Assembly: GCA_038503035.1 (NCBI GenBank)
Contig: JAVSML010024230.1
Coordinates: forward strand, 285,023-349,022
DNA from: Crocodylus rhombifer
Lineage: Eukaryota > Chordata > Crocodylia > Crocodylidae
Reading direction: 5' to 3'
Length of the DNA: 64,000 nt
A model generated the notes under the pieces. The model saw only the letters and a program-made list of their open reading frames with translations, was not told where the DNA came from and ran no database searches. Position numbers and translations under genes: made by a program. Every line of letters starts with the position of its first letter. Positions within the stretch are counted from its first letter, which is position 1. Below, in pieces: positions 1 through 10,148 of the stretch.

Positions 1-2265
1 TCCAGGTTCTTGACCACCTGAGTGATAGCGATCATCGCTTGCTGGAATTCACCATCCAGCGCAGGGTGTTAAGGGCCTGCAGCAAGGCGGTAGCCCTTGA
101 CTTCAAGATGGTGAACTGCAATGAGTTGAGGAGATTAGTGGGAGAGGCGCTGGGATTCTTGAGAGCAGGGGAACTCAGTGCCCAAGATGAGTGGTCGTTC
201 CTTAAGGGAGACAATACTCAGGGCCCAAGGGGTGACCATCCCAACAAGAACAAAATGGGGCAAGAGTGCCTGAAAGACCCCCGGCTCACCAAGGGCATCA
301 GGGAATGCCTGATTGCCAAAAAGGCAGTGTACACCCAGTGGAAGGTGGATGCTCTCTCCAAAGAGGAGTATACCTCCTCTGCTCGGGCCTGTAAGGGGGC
401 TGTCAGGAAAGTTAAGACAGACATAGAGCTAGGACTAGCATCCAAGATCAAAGATAATAAAAAGTCCTTTTTCAAATATATAGGGAGGATGAAGACAGCA
501 CCGGGAAATGTGGGGCCCCTGCAAGATACTCTGGGCAATCTGGTGGTTGCACCAGAGTAGAAAGCAGACCTCTTTAATCAATTCTTCACCTCCATTTTCT
601 TGTGCAGGGACTGGGACTTCCCTACTGTGATGCAAGACGGACTCAAGGGGAATGCCTCCAGACCTCAGGTTGGGGAGGACCTGGTTAGAGAGCTTCTGTA
701 GGGGCTGGACTTGTTCAAATCAGCGGGTCCAGATGCTCTCCACCCCAGGGTGTTAAGGGAGATGCAGGGGTTATTGCAGGGCCCTTGGCATGGCTTTATG
801 AGTGCTCATGGTGCTCAGGCCAGGTGCCAGATGATTGGAAGATAGCCAACGTGGTCCCCATCTTTAAAAATGGGAGGAGGGAGGACCCGGGCAACTATAG
901 GCCCATCAGTCTTAACTCAATCCTAGGGAAACTCTTTGAGAAGATCATCACAGAGCACATCTGTGATAGGCCGGCTTCAGGAATAATTCTCAAGGGCAAC
1001 CAGCATGGTTTCATTACGGGCGGGTCATGTCAGACTAACCTGATTGCCTTTTATGATCAGGTCACAAAAGCATTGGATGCAGGTATCACTGTGGACGTAG
1101 TCCTTCTGGACTTCAGAAAGGCCTTTGACACCGTCTCCCACCCCATCCTCATTAAAAAACTAGGTGACTGTGGCATTGATGCCTACATAGTCATATGGAT
1201 TGCAGATTGGCTGAAGGGTCGTATTCAGACAGTGGTGGTGGATGGGTCATATTTGACCTGGGGGGAAGTGGGCAGTGGAGTACCCCAGGGCTCAGTCCTT
1301 GGGCCCACGCTGTTCAATTTCTTTATCAGCTATTTGAACAATGGGGTGAAAAGCAACCTGTTCAAATTTGCTGATGATACCAAAATTTGGGGTGAGGTGA
1401 GCACACTAGTAGGGAGGAAAAGACTGCAGCAAGGCCTGGATAAGTTACAGGAGTGGGCTAACAAAAACAGGATGCGTTTCAATACTGACAAGTGCAGGAT
1501 GCTGCACTTGGGTAGTAGTAACCAGCAGCATACTTATAAGATGGGAAACTCCCTTCTTGAGATCATGGAGGCAGAAAGGGATCTTGGAGTCATTATTGAC
1601 TCCAAGATGAACATGGGCCGACAATGCGAGGTTATGGTTGGCAGGGCTAACCAGACCTTGTCGTGCATCCACAGGTGCATCTCAAGCAGGGACAAGGAGG
1701 TGATCCACCCCCTCTACATGACACTGGTCAGGCCACAGCTGGAGTACTGTGTCCAGTTCTGTGTGCCCCACTTCAGGAGGGATGTGGACAACATTGAGAG
1801 AGTCCAGAGGAGGGTCACCCGCATGATCCGGGGACAACAGGGCAGACCCTACAATGAGATACTGCAGGACCTGAACCTGTTCAGCCTTCACAAGAGAAGG
1901 CTGAGGGGGGATCTGGTGACCAACTATAAACTCACTAGGGGGGACCAGAAGGATTTGGGAGAGACCTTGTTTCCCCTAGCACCCCCTGGCATAACATGGA
2001 GGTGAAGAATTGGAAGAACAGCTACAAGTTGTTGGAGAGTAGGTTTAGATTAGACATCTGTAAGAACTACTTCACAGTTTGGGCGGCTAGGATCTGGAAC
2101 CAACTTCCAAGGGAAGTGGTGCTGGCTCCTACCCTGGGAGTCTTTAAGAAGAGGCTTGATGCCTACCTGGCTGTAGTTATTTGAGCCCAGTTTTTCTCCT
2201 GCTCAGGCAGGGGGTTGGACTTGAAGATCTACAAGGTCTATTCTGACCCTACTTCTATGATTCTA
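1..2265 (+). mobile_element. CR1 LINE, 5'-truncated by the window edge, degenerate
   Basis: This is a non-LTR retrotransposon of the CR1 clade in sense orientation. The left end is cut by the window. It begins in the linker between endonuclease and reverse transcriptase, runs through reverse transcriptase and the C-terminal region, and ends in a short 3' UTR with GCAGGGGGTTGGACTTGA and a TTCTATGATTCTA tail near 2265, the type of 3' end CR1 uses to prime reverse transcription. A close relative of its 3' end is at 55365-55727, so both belong to one subfamily. That subfamily differs from the ATCTATGA-tailed copies at 27725, 34199 and 54735. No target duplication can be seen, as is usual for CR1. 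Confidence 0.95.
39..2184 (+). pseudogene. CR1 ORF2 remnant (linker, reverse transcriptase, C-terminal region)
   Basis: This is the remnant of the reverse transcriptase polyprotein that copies CR1 RNA into the genome. Frame 3 (39-560) holds the linker region with KIKDNKKSFFKYIG. A TAG at 558-560 and another TAG near 699 interrupt it. The frame shifts near 780 into a long segment (785-2005) that carries VPDDWKIANVVPIFK, NYRPISLNSILGK, LLDFRKAFDTVSH, SGVPQGSVLGP and the catalytic box FADD, which is intact. A second shift near 1990 moves to the frame holding RFRLDICKNYF and WNQLP, which ends at 2184. At least two stops and two frameshifts make it non-functional, although the active-site aspartates survive. 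Confidence 0.93.
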
Positions 2266-2794
2266 AGTGTAAAGAGAAATAGAAAGACTCCACTTAAGTT
2301 TCTCAGGAGATCAGGTAGAGCAATAGATAGCATGTAACTTGTTTTAAGCCTTGATTTAAAGAAGAAACATTTTAACAATGACTTACTGTCAGTTAAATTG
2401 CTCTGCTCCACTCTGACCTAATTATCCTCAGAGGCTAGGTGAGGGTCACAACATAGATACTAAAAGCTGATCACAGGGGCACAAGTGAATGAGTCTGATG
2501 TAGGTTCCAACTTGTCATCTTTCTAACTTACCAGTTTTCTGAATACAGTGTATTCATTACTTGTGTATTCTGTGTATACTGTGCATTCCACTTGCCCTGG
2601 AACAAACGTTTTTCATATGTAGTGAATAAGAAGAGGATAGCCATATCACCCCAGGATCTTTGTTCTGTATACCATACGTGGTCAACTAAAACATGTTTGA
2701 ACTGCAGCTTACAGGAGATTATAATATTGCAGTAAAATAATTCAGTTTAATTAACAATTTCTGCAGTGCATAAGGTCCACAGAAGTATGACAAT
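2266..2794. other. Intervening AT-rich DNA, no feature seen
   Basis: This stretch lies between the CR1 tail and the next mobile element. I see no coding frame, no RNA gene and no recognisable repeat in it. Confidence 0.6.
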
Positions 2795-3110
2795 GGGTAT
2801 GTCTACACATGCATTTAAGTGGGGCTAAATTTAATATGTATTAAGCTAATGCACATTCAGTGTTTTTTGGCAGGTGTCTACACGTGCAAGGAATTGGCAC
2901 TAAAGTTAGTGCTGGGTCACATCTACACATACATTAATGTGCTTTAACTAACTGTGCCTAAGTTTCATCCCTGCATTTTAAGGGATCAAATTTAGGCACA
3001 ATTAGCCTAGTTTAGCCATTTTTAATGTGCTCTAAAGGTGCGCACATGAATGATTGCCCATAATGCACATTAAATTAGACTAATGAGCCTTAATGTGTTG
3101 TGTGTATCCC
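2795..3110. mobile_element. Harbinger-like non-autonomous element (MITE), 316 bp
   Basis: The left end reads GGGTATGTCTACACATGC. The reverse complement of the right end reads GGGATACACACAACACATT, giving imperfect terminal inverted repeats that start with GGG. The trinucleotide AAT lies directly outside both ends (2792-2794 and 3111-3113), matching the 3-bp target duplication typical of PIF/Harbinger elements. Inside, GTGTCTACACGTGC near 2875 and CACATCTACACATACATT near 2930 look like further copies of the terminal sequence, so the element is probably composite. It has no coding capacity. Confidence 0.65.
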
Positions 3111-3239
3111 AATATATTAGAAGCTAATCTTAGCTTCCTGGCATAGATCATTTCTCTAAGCACAGATCCACTTAGCATTTTTTCTTGTACCTGAATCTGG
3201 ATCTCACCCATCCCAGAGCAGTGTCCAAGTAACCAGATG

Positions 3240-4234
3240 TGCCAGGGCCACAGGGTTGGGAAGAGGGGGAGCCTCGCCCAGAGGCAAAACGCCAACCAGG
3301 AAAAAGGGAGGAAATGGACCAGGAAGAGCGAGGAGGCTTGGGGCGGGAAACCGCCCACGCGGTTTGTGAGCCGCCCCAATATCCAGCTGGGGCTGGGTGA
3401 CGTCATGAGGAGACATCACCTGGCAGAGATTAAAGGGAGCTGCAAAAGCATGGGAACCCTGCTGAGGGCTGGAGAACTGGCAGTAACCTACTGGCCAGGA
3501 GGGGACCAGGTGCAGCGGGCGGCAGATGGCCGCGGAAGCGGCACCAGCACTGGCATTGGCACCGGCAGCAGCAGCCACGGCAGTAATGGCAGCTCGGACT
3601 GCAGCAGCAGCAGAACCGGCATTGGCACCAGTACCAGCAGCAGCTGTGGGAGCAGTGACGGCAGCTGCAACTACAGCAGTGATGGGGGGGCCAACGGTAG
3701 CAGTGGCTGCAGCAGCTGAGGGGGCAGCGGGGAATCCCTGACCCAGGGAAACCAAGGACACTGGCAGAGAGGCCGGCAGAGGAAGCAGCAGTGGCAGCTG
3801 CAGCATCCGGAGCGGTGGGAGTGGCAGGAGAGACCTGAGCCAAGGGTCTCTGGGGTTTGAAGATGCCGACAAGGAAGCTGGCAGGAAAGCCAATGGTGGT
3901 AGCTACAATGGCAATGGCAGGAGCAGTGGGGAGCCCCAAGCCAGAGAAACCCAATGAGGCCCGAAGGACCTGGCAAAGGAGTCTGTGGTAACCCCTGGGT
4001 GAATCAGCAGGCAAGCTTACCTGCAGACGATGGGGAATGCAGACCCGAGTGGAAGCAGGGCCCGGAGAGGAGAAGAGAGGGACCCGGCCTGGGGCAAAGG
4101 CATGGGTCCCGACCTATAGGGTGCCCAAGACTTAGGGCATCAAGGGTGCTAGGGGGACACAGAGCCCACAGTGAGTATCCCATTTCCTTCAGGGTCCTTT
4201 TTCCTTTTTTTTTGGCTTCACCTTACCAGTAACA
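3240..4234 (+). repeat. 5' LTR of the Gmr1-like element
   Basis: It starts TGCCAGGG (3240). From 3240 to about 3700 it aligns with 8940-9370 by eye. The proposed end at ...CAGTAACA (4234) is set by matching GGCTTCACCTTACCAGTAACA with the end of the 3' LTR, which reads TCACCCCTTGACA. A TGG-starting stretch at 4236 (TGGTGGTGGGTCTG) is a candidate primer binding site; I could not assign its tRNA with confidence. ATTAAAGG near 3428 could be a TATA-like motif. At 995 bp it is about 550 bp longer than the 3' LTR because of sequence missing from the latter. Confidence 0.7.
3525..3720 (+). repeat. GCA/GGC-rich trinucleotide array inside the LTR
   Basis: The region is a degenerate array of GCA, GGC, ACC and AGC triplets such as GGCACCAGCACTGGCATTGG. 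The same array sits in the 3' LTR at about 9210-9370 with different unit counts. Because the period is 3 bp and stop codons are rare in these triplets, several frames on both strands stay open here and give Ala/Ser/Gly/Thr-rich or Leu/Pro/Cys-rich peptides. These are not genes. Confidence 0.8.
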
Positions 4235-4895
4235 ATGGTGGTGGGTCTGTTCATTTCAGTGTCATGACAGGTATTTCAGGGAAGAGGGGTTTAGAGCCCA
4301 GGCCATGGTAGCGGTCCCCTTTAGGGTCCATCCATTCCCATCTCCCTTAGTGAGGGTAGGCGGGTGAAGTCCTCAGCATCAGGTGAGAGTTGCCAGGACC
4401 TTGTAGAAAAGAAGAGAAAGAGGTGCCATAGGAACCCACCGGAGGCAGGAGCTAAGGGACCTGGAGAAGACAGGCCCGAAAGCTGTGGGTCTCCAGACCC
4501 ACCCACCAGAGTCCAACCAGGGGCTTAGGGTGACTGCCATTGAGAGGCGATGCAGAGGCCAGAGAGGATACCTGTGGGGGCTGGATACAAACTAAACTGA
4601 GAGGCCCATCTCACAAGGGTGGCACGTGGCCAGGGTGTAGGGGAGGTTGAAGCCCTGTGAGCACACGCCGAGACATGTGACGACCCTGGAGGCAACTCCA
4701 AAGGGGACCCACTCCACTGAAGAGTCATTCAAAGTCATGGCAGGTGAGTTAGGGGGTGTCCCAGAAGGCAACCGAGTTATCCTCTGGGGTCTGCATGTGG
4801 GACCTAGGCAGATGAAATTAATTGTCTGGGTTAAGGCAGCGTGGGAATGGAAAATAGAGAGGAGGTGGGCACAAACTGGTGCATTGGCCTGGAAC

Positions 4896-5790
4896 ATGGA
4901 GAATCCTGATTTGGCAGCTTACACCAATATGCAACCAGCAGCGATAGCCCCTGCGGATATTTTCAGGTAGTACCTACAGGTTCTTACACAGATCCTAGAC
5001 TCACAGCAACAGATAATGGACCACCAGCAGGACTGGTTCAGGCACAGCCCGGCATCTTTTAAGATGCCCAAGATGCCCAAGGACAACGGCCCGGAATCCT
5101 ATACTGAGGCCTTCAAATGCCACACCCTCCTGACCAGACTCAACAGAGGATATTGAGCCAGCCAAATGGGAGCCCTGGTGGTAGGCAAGGCCCAGGTCAC
5201 CTACTGGATCCTCTCGAGGGATGACACAAGAGATTATGAATGGGTGAAGGAGGCCATTCTATACAAGTTAGAGATCAACCCGGAACATTATTGCCGGCTG
5301 TTCCGTGCCAAGAAAGGGCCAGATAAGAGATGACCAAGTGTTAATCACAACTACTACGGGATCTCTTGGACAAATGGGTGAGCCCAGCAGGGCATGATAG
5401 AGAGGCCCTGGCAGACCAAATCCTCCTTGAGCAGGTTCATAATGACTTGAGGAGCGGACGCAGTGCTGGGTGTGCCAGCACTCCACACATACCTGTGAGG
5501 AAGCCCTGAAGTTGACCAAGGCTTTTGTTGCTTTGGAGGTTAGCTACCCCCAGGAATCCAGGGCCTCTTACAGTAATATCAGAGGAACCCAAACATAGGC
5601 GCTCACCCAACTGAGGGGAAACAAGGGACACTGTGTGTTTTCAATGTGGGCGGAATGGCCACTTTTCCAGAAAGTGCCCTAGCCAGCCCGTGGAGCGTTG
5701 GCTCCCCACTGACAACCCAAGGATACGGCCGGAGAGGTGGAGGGACCCCAAATCCAGTTAGCCAATGGACTGTAGTTATGCATTCATAGA
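4896..5790 (+). pseudogene. gag remnant with SCAN-like capsid domain and CCHC zinc knuckle
   Basis: This is the Gag structural polyprotein of the element, which would form its capsid and package its RNA. An ATG at 4896 opens MENPDLAAYTN. After stops at 4968 and 5153 the frame continues with YTEAFKC, WILSRDD and INPEHYCRLFRAKKGPD. After a frameshift near 5330 comes LLRDLLDKWVSP and DQILLEQVHNDL, then CEEALKLTKAFVALE to about 5540. A FRAKKGP segment, W-x-x-P, LEQ, and an EEA-x-x-L helix is the arrangement of the vertebrate SCAN domain, which is thought to derive from Gmr1-type gag. A zinc knuckle (CFQCGRNGHFSRKC, spacing C-2-C-4-H-4-C) follows at 5636-5677. Stops and shifts make it a pseudogene. 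Confidence 0.78.
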
Positions 5791-5799
5791 GGAGGATGC

Positions 5800-6239
5800 G
5801 ATTTTGGAGCCGCCCAGTTGCCAAGGCCTGGGTGGAGGGACGCCTGTTACCAGCCACTCTGGACTCGGGTTGCGCTCAGTCATTGGTCAAGGCTGACCTG
5901 ATATGTTTATGGGGCAGGTAGGGGGCCACCCTGGTAAAAGTGGCCTGCCTCCATGGGGAAGCTAGGCAAATTGAGTGGCAATGGATACACCTTCATCTGA
6001 TTGAGTACCAAGGGGAGCTTTTGGTAGGGGTAGTGCCCGAGCTGGCATGCAAAATGCTGCTGGGCCAAGACTGGGCTCCCCTGTACAACATCCTGGATAG
6101 GATACGGGATGCAGAAGTGGCATGCAGGGAAATTCGGAACTATAAGGGGTGGTTAGGTGAAGTGGAGGAGAATGCAGAATCAGTGGACGAGACAGAAGAC
6201 TTAGACCTTGACAATTTTGCCAGCAGTCTGCAGTTCTGA
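5800..6239 (+). pseudogene. Retropepsin-like aspartic protease remnant
   Basis: This would process the Gag-Pol polyprotein. The active-site motif is LDSG (Asp codon at 5862) in the context LPATLDSGCAQSLVK. Downstream in the same frame, after one TAG near 5919, come VACLHGEARQIEW, LLVGVVPELACKM and LLGQDW (about 6060), which match the C-terminal half of gypsy-type proteases. An acidic tail with ENAESVDETEDLDLDN follows and ends in TGA at 6237-6239. It lies directly after the gag zinc knuckle and before integrase. Confidence 0.75.
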
Positions 6240-6269
6240 GAGGCCCAAGAGGAAGACCCAGGACTCAGC

Positions 6270-7479
6270 ATGCTTCAGGAGTGGGGCCATGACACCGGGG
6301 ATGTCCCAAACCCACTGCCTGACAGGGCCCCATGCTTTGAGGTAAGGAATCAACTCCTTTACCAAGTACAAGGGGGCAGACAAGACAGGACTGAGGGAGT
6401 GCAGCTTGTGGTGCCCTCTGGGTTCCGTCAAATCATCTGGCAGTTGGCCCATGCTAGCTCCACAGGAGGGCATCTAGGGTGGGACAAAACCCTCAAGAGG
6501 GTGGCTAGATGGTTTTTTTGGCTTGGGATGGGGGAGGAAGTGGCCTGGCAGCATGCATCATGCCCTGAGTGTCAGAAAATGAGGGTTGAGCATCCTGCAT
6601 GAGCCCCCCTCCAACCCATGCCTGTCATAGATGTACTGTTCTCGCGAGTAGCCTTAGATGTCGTGGAACTGCTTCCCCACAGTAGTGCCGACCACAAGTA
6701 TATATTGGTCTTCATGGATTATGCCACCCGGTACCCATTCTGGAGGCCATTCCGCTGTGGGCTGTGACCGCCCCACACATCACCAAAGAACTGATGAAGT
6801 TGATAGCCAGGATGGGGATACCATGGGAAATACTGACTGACCAAGGGTAAAATTTTATGTTGGGGGTCAGACACTGTGGATAAAACATCTCCACACCTCA
6901 GTCTACCACCCCCAGACCAACTGCCTGGTGGAATGTCTAAATGGGACCATAAAGCAGATACGGTGCTGCATACAAGGGGACCTCCTCCTTCCATTGGTAC
7001 TATTCACCCTCCGGCACACCCCTCAAGATTCCACAAAATACTCCCCATTTGAGTTGGTATTAGGACATCACCCCAGGAGCCTTCCACAGGTCCTAAGGGA
7101 GGAATGGGAACAGGATGCAGGACACGCCAGGGAGCCAACCGCATACCAACAGGAGTTTCAACAGAGGGTAAGGGTGGCCCGTGACCTCACGAGCAAGAAT
7201 ACCCGTGAAGCCCAGGTCCACCAGAAAGAGAAATATGACAGCCGTGCCAAAGAAAGGGCATTTGAGACAGGGCAAAAGGTGCTGGTGCTCCTCCCCATTT
7301 CTACGAGCAAGATCCTGACTCAATGGCAGAGGCCATTTGAAATAATTTGGCAGGTTGGGCCAGTGGACTATGAGGTACACAGACCTGAGCAACTCCGGGC
7401 GAGACAAATTTACCATGTAAATCTCCTCCAAGAGTGGCGAGAGCCTAAGGGGGTGGGTCGCCTTTACCGATGCCGATAA
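6270..7479 (+). pseudogene. Integrase remnant located upstream of reverse transcriptase
   Basis: This would join element cDNA to the host chromosome. The zinc-binding HHCC region is at 6440-6585 (HASSTGGHLG, then CPECQK). The catalytic core has D at 6657 (VALDVVELLP, then YILVFMDYATRYP), D at 6839 (LTDQG) and E at 6931 (NCLVECLNGTIKQ), so all three DDE residues can still be read. The core contains stops and frame changes between about 6770 and 6930. The last part (6928-7479) is open and ends in FEIIWQVGPVDYEVH and QIYHVNLLQEWREP, a GPY/F-type module typical of Ty3/gypsy integrases. Linker sequence leading into reverse transcriptase follows. Confidence 0.85.
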
Positions 7480-7499
7480 CAAAGATCTCGGGCCCCGGG

Positions 7500-8450
7500 G
7501 GGTAAGTAGGGGAGCCAACCCCTCAGAAGTCAGGACCCTAGTTAGGGTAGGGGAGGAGCTGTCCCCTCATCAAAGGCAGGAGGCACTAGCCATGGTAGAG
7601 GAATTCCAGGATGTGTTTTGGGAACAGCCCCGGTGGGTCTGGGATGCCTTCCATGCTGTAAAAACCCCTCCAGGGGCAATAGTGAGGGAAAGGTGGTGAG
7701 CTATTTCCCACCACCTTTCAGACACTGTCTGCAGGGAAATCAGCTCGATGCTGGAACAAGGGGTCATACACCCTTCAAGGAGCCCCTGGAGGAGCCCCCT
7801 GGTCCTGGTACACAAACCAGATGGATCATTGAGACTGAGCATCTATTACAGGCAGCTGAATGCCATGGCAGTCTTCGACGCATTCTCCATGCCCCACGTG
7901 GCTGAACTAGTGGAGCGCATCAGGAACGCCTGATATATATCGACCCTCGACTTCACAAAAGGATACTGGCAGATCCCAGTAGCGAGAGGAGATCAGCCAA
8001 AAACTGCATTCGGGACCCTGTGGGGACTCTACAAGTTTGTGAGGATGCCCTTCAGGCTAAATGGCATGGCCGCGATGTTTCAGTACCTGATGGACTGAAT
8101 CTTAGCACCCCACGCTGAATACACAGAGGCATACATAGTTGTGTCCTCACAGACTTGGATCCAGCACAGGAGAGCCCTCAGGGCCATCCTTTCTGCATTA
8201 AGACATGCCAGACTAACAGCAAACCTGCAAAAGTGTGCCCTAGCCCAAAAGGAGACCAAATATTTAGGATTTTTGGTCGGGAGGGGCACTATAAACCCTT
8301 GATGGACAAGGTTGAAACCATCTGTTACTTTTCCACTCCCCAGAATTGCCACCAACTTAGGTCATTCTTAGGGTTAGCCAACTATTATCAATGGTTTGTA
8401 CCCCACTTTTCAGAGCTGGTGGCACCCCTATTGAAGGCTCTGAAAGGATG
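7500..8450 (+). pseudogene. Ty3/gypsy-type reverse transcriptase remnant lacking the catalytic DD pair
   Basis: The pre-RT linker is readable (QEALAMVEEFQDVFWEQP). The RT core follows: MLEQGVIHPSRSPWRSPLVL, VHKPDGSLRLS, YRQLNAM, STLDFTKGYWQIPVA, PKTAFGTLWGLYKFVRMPF and GMAAMFQYLMD. The catalytic box is normally Y-x-D-D. Here the sequence reads Y-I-V-V-S-S at 8133-8150, so two codons are missing exactly where the aspartates should be. Thumb sequence with KYLGFLVGRGTIKP and LRSFLGLANYYQWFVPHFS continues to about 8450. In-frame stops occur at about 7700, 7931 and 8096. Confidence 0.85.
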
Positions 8451-8925
8451 AAAGACCTGCACTGTAAAATGGAAGGAAAAGATGTCCCAAAGTTTCTAAA
8501 AGCTAAACTGGCTTTATGTGAGGATGTCATAATACACACACCTGACTTCCAGGAACCTTTTATTTTACAGACCGATGCCTCAGAGACAGTGGCGGGGGCC
8601 ATTCTCACTCAGGAGGAGGAAGGGAATGAGAGACCCATTGCTTATTCCAGCTGCAAGCTGCTACCAGCAGAGATGAGGTATGCAACAATAGAAAGTGAAT
8701 GCCTGGCAATCTGGTGGGTTGTAGACCATTTTAGGTATTACTGGATGGGTAGGGAATTCAAACTGGTGACAGACCACACTCCCCTAAGATGGCTGGGCAC
8801 AGCTAAGACAGATAACGCCAGGTGTGAAAGTGAGACCCAGATCAACCCAGGAAACCAAACCAACGGGATCACCAGCTCACCAGGTATGGCCCAGAGATGG
8901 GACAATGAAGCGCCCCAAGGCACCT
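8451..8925 (+). pseudogene. RNase H domain remnant, last coding domain of the element
   Basis: This would degrade the RNA strand during reverse transcription. After the RT thumb the sequence reads FLKAKLALCEDVIIHTPDF, then ILQTDASETVAGAILTQ (catalytic D at 8574), PIAYSSCKLLPAEMRYATIE, ESECLAIWWVVDHFRYY and LVTDHTPLRWL near 8770-8800. These are the usual catalytic D, E and D neighbourhoods of gypsy RNase H. The frame runs on into the LTR with no integrase after it, which confirms the altered domain order. Confidence 0.85.
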
Positions 8926-8926
8926 T

Positions 8927-8939
8927 GGGGGAGGGGGGG
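8927..8939 (+). other. Polypurine tract of the Gmr1-like element
   Basis: The G/A-only run GGGGGAGGGGGGG lies directly in front of the TGCCAGGG that starts the 3' LTR. It is where plus-strand DNA synthesis would be primed. Confidence 0.75.
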
Positions 8940-9380
8940 TGCCAGGGGCACAAGATTGGGAAGAGGGGGAGCCTTGCCCAGAGGCAAAACTTCAATCAGG
9001 AAAAAGACAGTAAATAATGATCTACCTGTTCCAGGGGCCAGGAGGAGCGAGGAAGCTTGAGGCGGGTTTGTGAGCTGTGCCCATATCCATCTGGGGCTGG
9101 GTAACATCATGAGAAGCTGCGAAAGTGCGGGAGCCCTGCTGAGGGCCAGAGAAGCAGCGAGAACCCACTGGCCAGGAGGGGACCAGCCGCAGCGGGCAGC
9201 AGAGGGCCGCAAAAGCAGGACTGGCACCAGTACCAGCATCGGCACCAGCACCAGCAGCTGCGGCAGGAGTGGCAACAGCAGCTGGGACTGCAGCAGTGGC
9301 AGAACCAACATTGGCACTGGTACCAGCAGCCATGGTGGAAGCAGTGATGGCAGCTGCAATGGTAGCCTCACCCCTTGACA
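8940..9380 (+). repeat. 3' LTR of the Gmr1-like element, internally deleted
   Basis: It starts TGCCAGGGGCACAAGATTGG and ends TCACCCCTTGACA. It is 441 bp, compared with about 995 bp for the 5' LTR; the missing part corresponds to about 3690-4215. It also carries an insertion near 9010-9035 and has lost a GC-rich stretch present in the 5' copy (about 3340-3360). The two LTRs have clearly diverged, so the insertion is old. Confidence 0.75.
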
Positions 9381-10148
9381 AATGCCCTACCCCTAGGCAT
9401 CATCTTGTGACCAAAAATTCCACCCCTATCCCCTCTCCTTTTGCATCCTGGAAGTAGTTCTTTCAGCAAGAGTATGGGGGGTTTGTATCTAACCTGGTGC
9501 ACTCTCCTCTCCTTCCGTATGTCAGATTGTTCTGTCTGTTAGTATAATGATATTTAATGACTCTCACCTGCCATATCTTGATTAATATATGATGTTATAA
9601 GTTGGGAAGTGTCAATTAACAGCTCACAATCTATGTTGAGGAAGAGGATCCCCTTTGTGACGCACCTTTGATTACCCTTTTTCTCTTCTTTGTAGGGTGC
9701 CTAACTTGTCAACCATTAATTTGAAATTACAGCCTTATGTCATTCTGTTTGGGTTTACAATGTCCTTTATTTATCAATATTTAAACTTACATCCATTATT
9801 GTCTTGCACTGAGCAAGGCTATTCTTACTTATTTACATCAATTAACTATGAATTTCAACTTAAACAGAATCCCACTTGGAACATAATTCAACTTAACTGA
9901 GTTACTTTTTATCTATCACTCTTGTGTCAGTCCTGTCTTCATTGCCCTGGATTCTATTTCTTTTTTTTTCTTTTTCTTTTTTACTTTGTTTCTGTTCAAG
10001 GAATGGTCCCTCTTCTTGGGGACTTGTGGGGATTTCTCCCTCAATTGCCTTTTCCTTTCTCTTCCTTTGCTTATATTCAGAGCATGCCTGACCAGCAGAG
10101 TGACACCCTATAAACAATAACAACTACCCCAGTCCCCATATCCTCAAA
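9381..10148. other. AT-rich intervening DNA, no gene seen
   Basis: No reliable coding frame or repeat is visible. A T-rich stretch lies at 9957-9985 (TTTTTTTTTCTTTTTCTTTT). Confidence 0.55.

Larger units (their letters stand above)
3240..9380 (+). mobile_element. Gmr1-like Ty3/gypsy LTR retrotransposon, degenerate, 6.1 kb
   Basis: A complete but decayed LTR retrotransposon. Both LTRs begin TGCCAGGG, and the 3' copy is preceded by a G-rich polypurine tract. The domain order is gag (SCAN-like capsid region, CCHC knuckle), aspartic protease, integrase (HHCC, DDE, GPY/F-like tail), reverse transcriptase, RNase H, then the 3' LTR. Ordinary Ty3/gypsy elements place integrase last. Integrase before reverse transcriptase is the copia order and, among gypsy elements, is the hallmark of the Gmr1 group first described from cod. 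The IN-RT linker is continuous, so this is not a local rearrangement. Possible target duplication: GATG at left, AATG at right. Many stops and frameshifts disable it. Confidence 0.88.

Noticed and set aside
3204..3893. Long Ala/Val-rich minus-strand open frame and its plus-strand counterparts
   Set aside because: They are produced by the GCA/GGC triplet array of the LTR, which lacks stop codons in several frames; there is no domain and no conserved start.
3240..9380. Interpretation as a Ty1/copia element because of the IN-RT order
   Set aside because: The RT (YRQLN, LDFTKGYWQIP, FLGLANYYQWF), the RNase H and the GPY/F-like integrase tail are Ty3/gypsy types.
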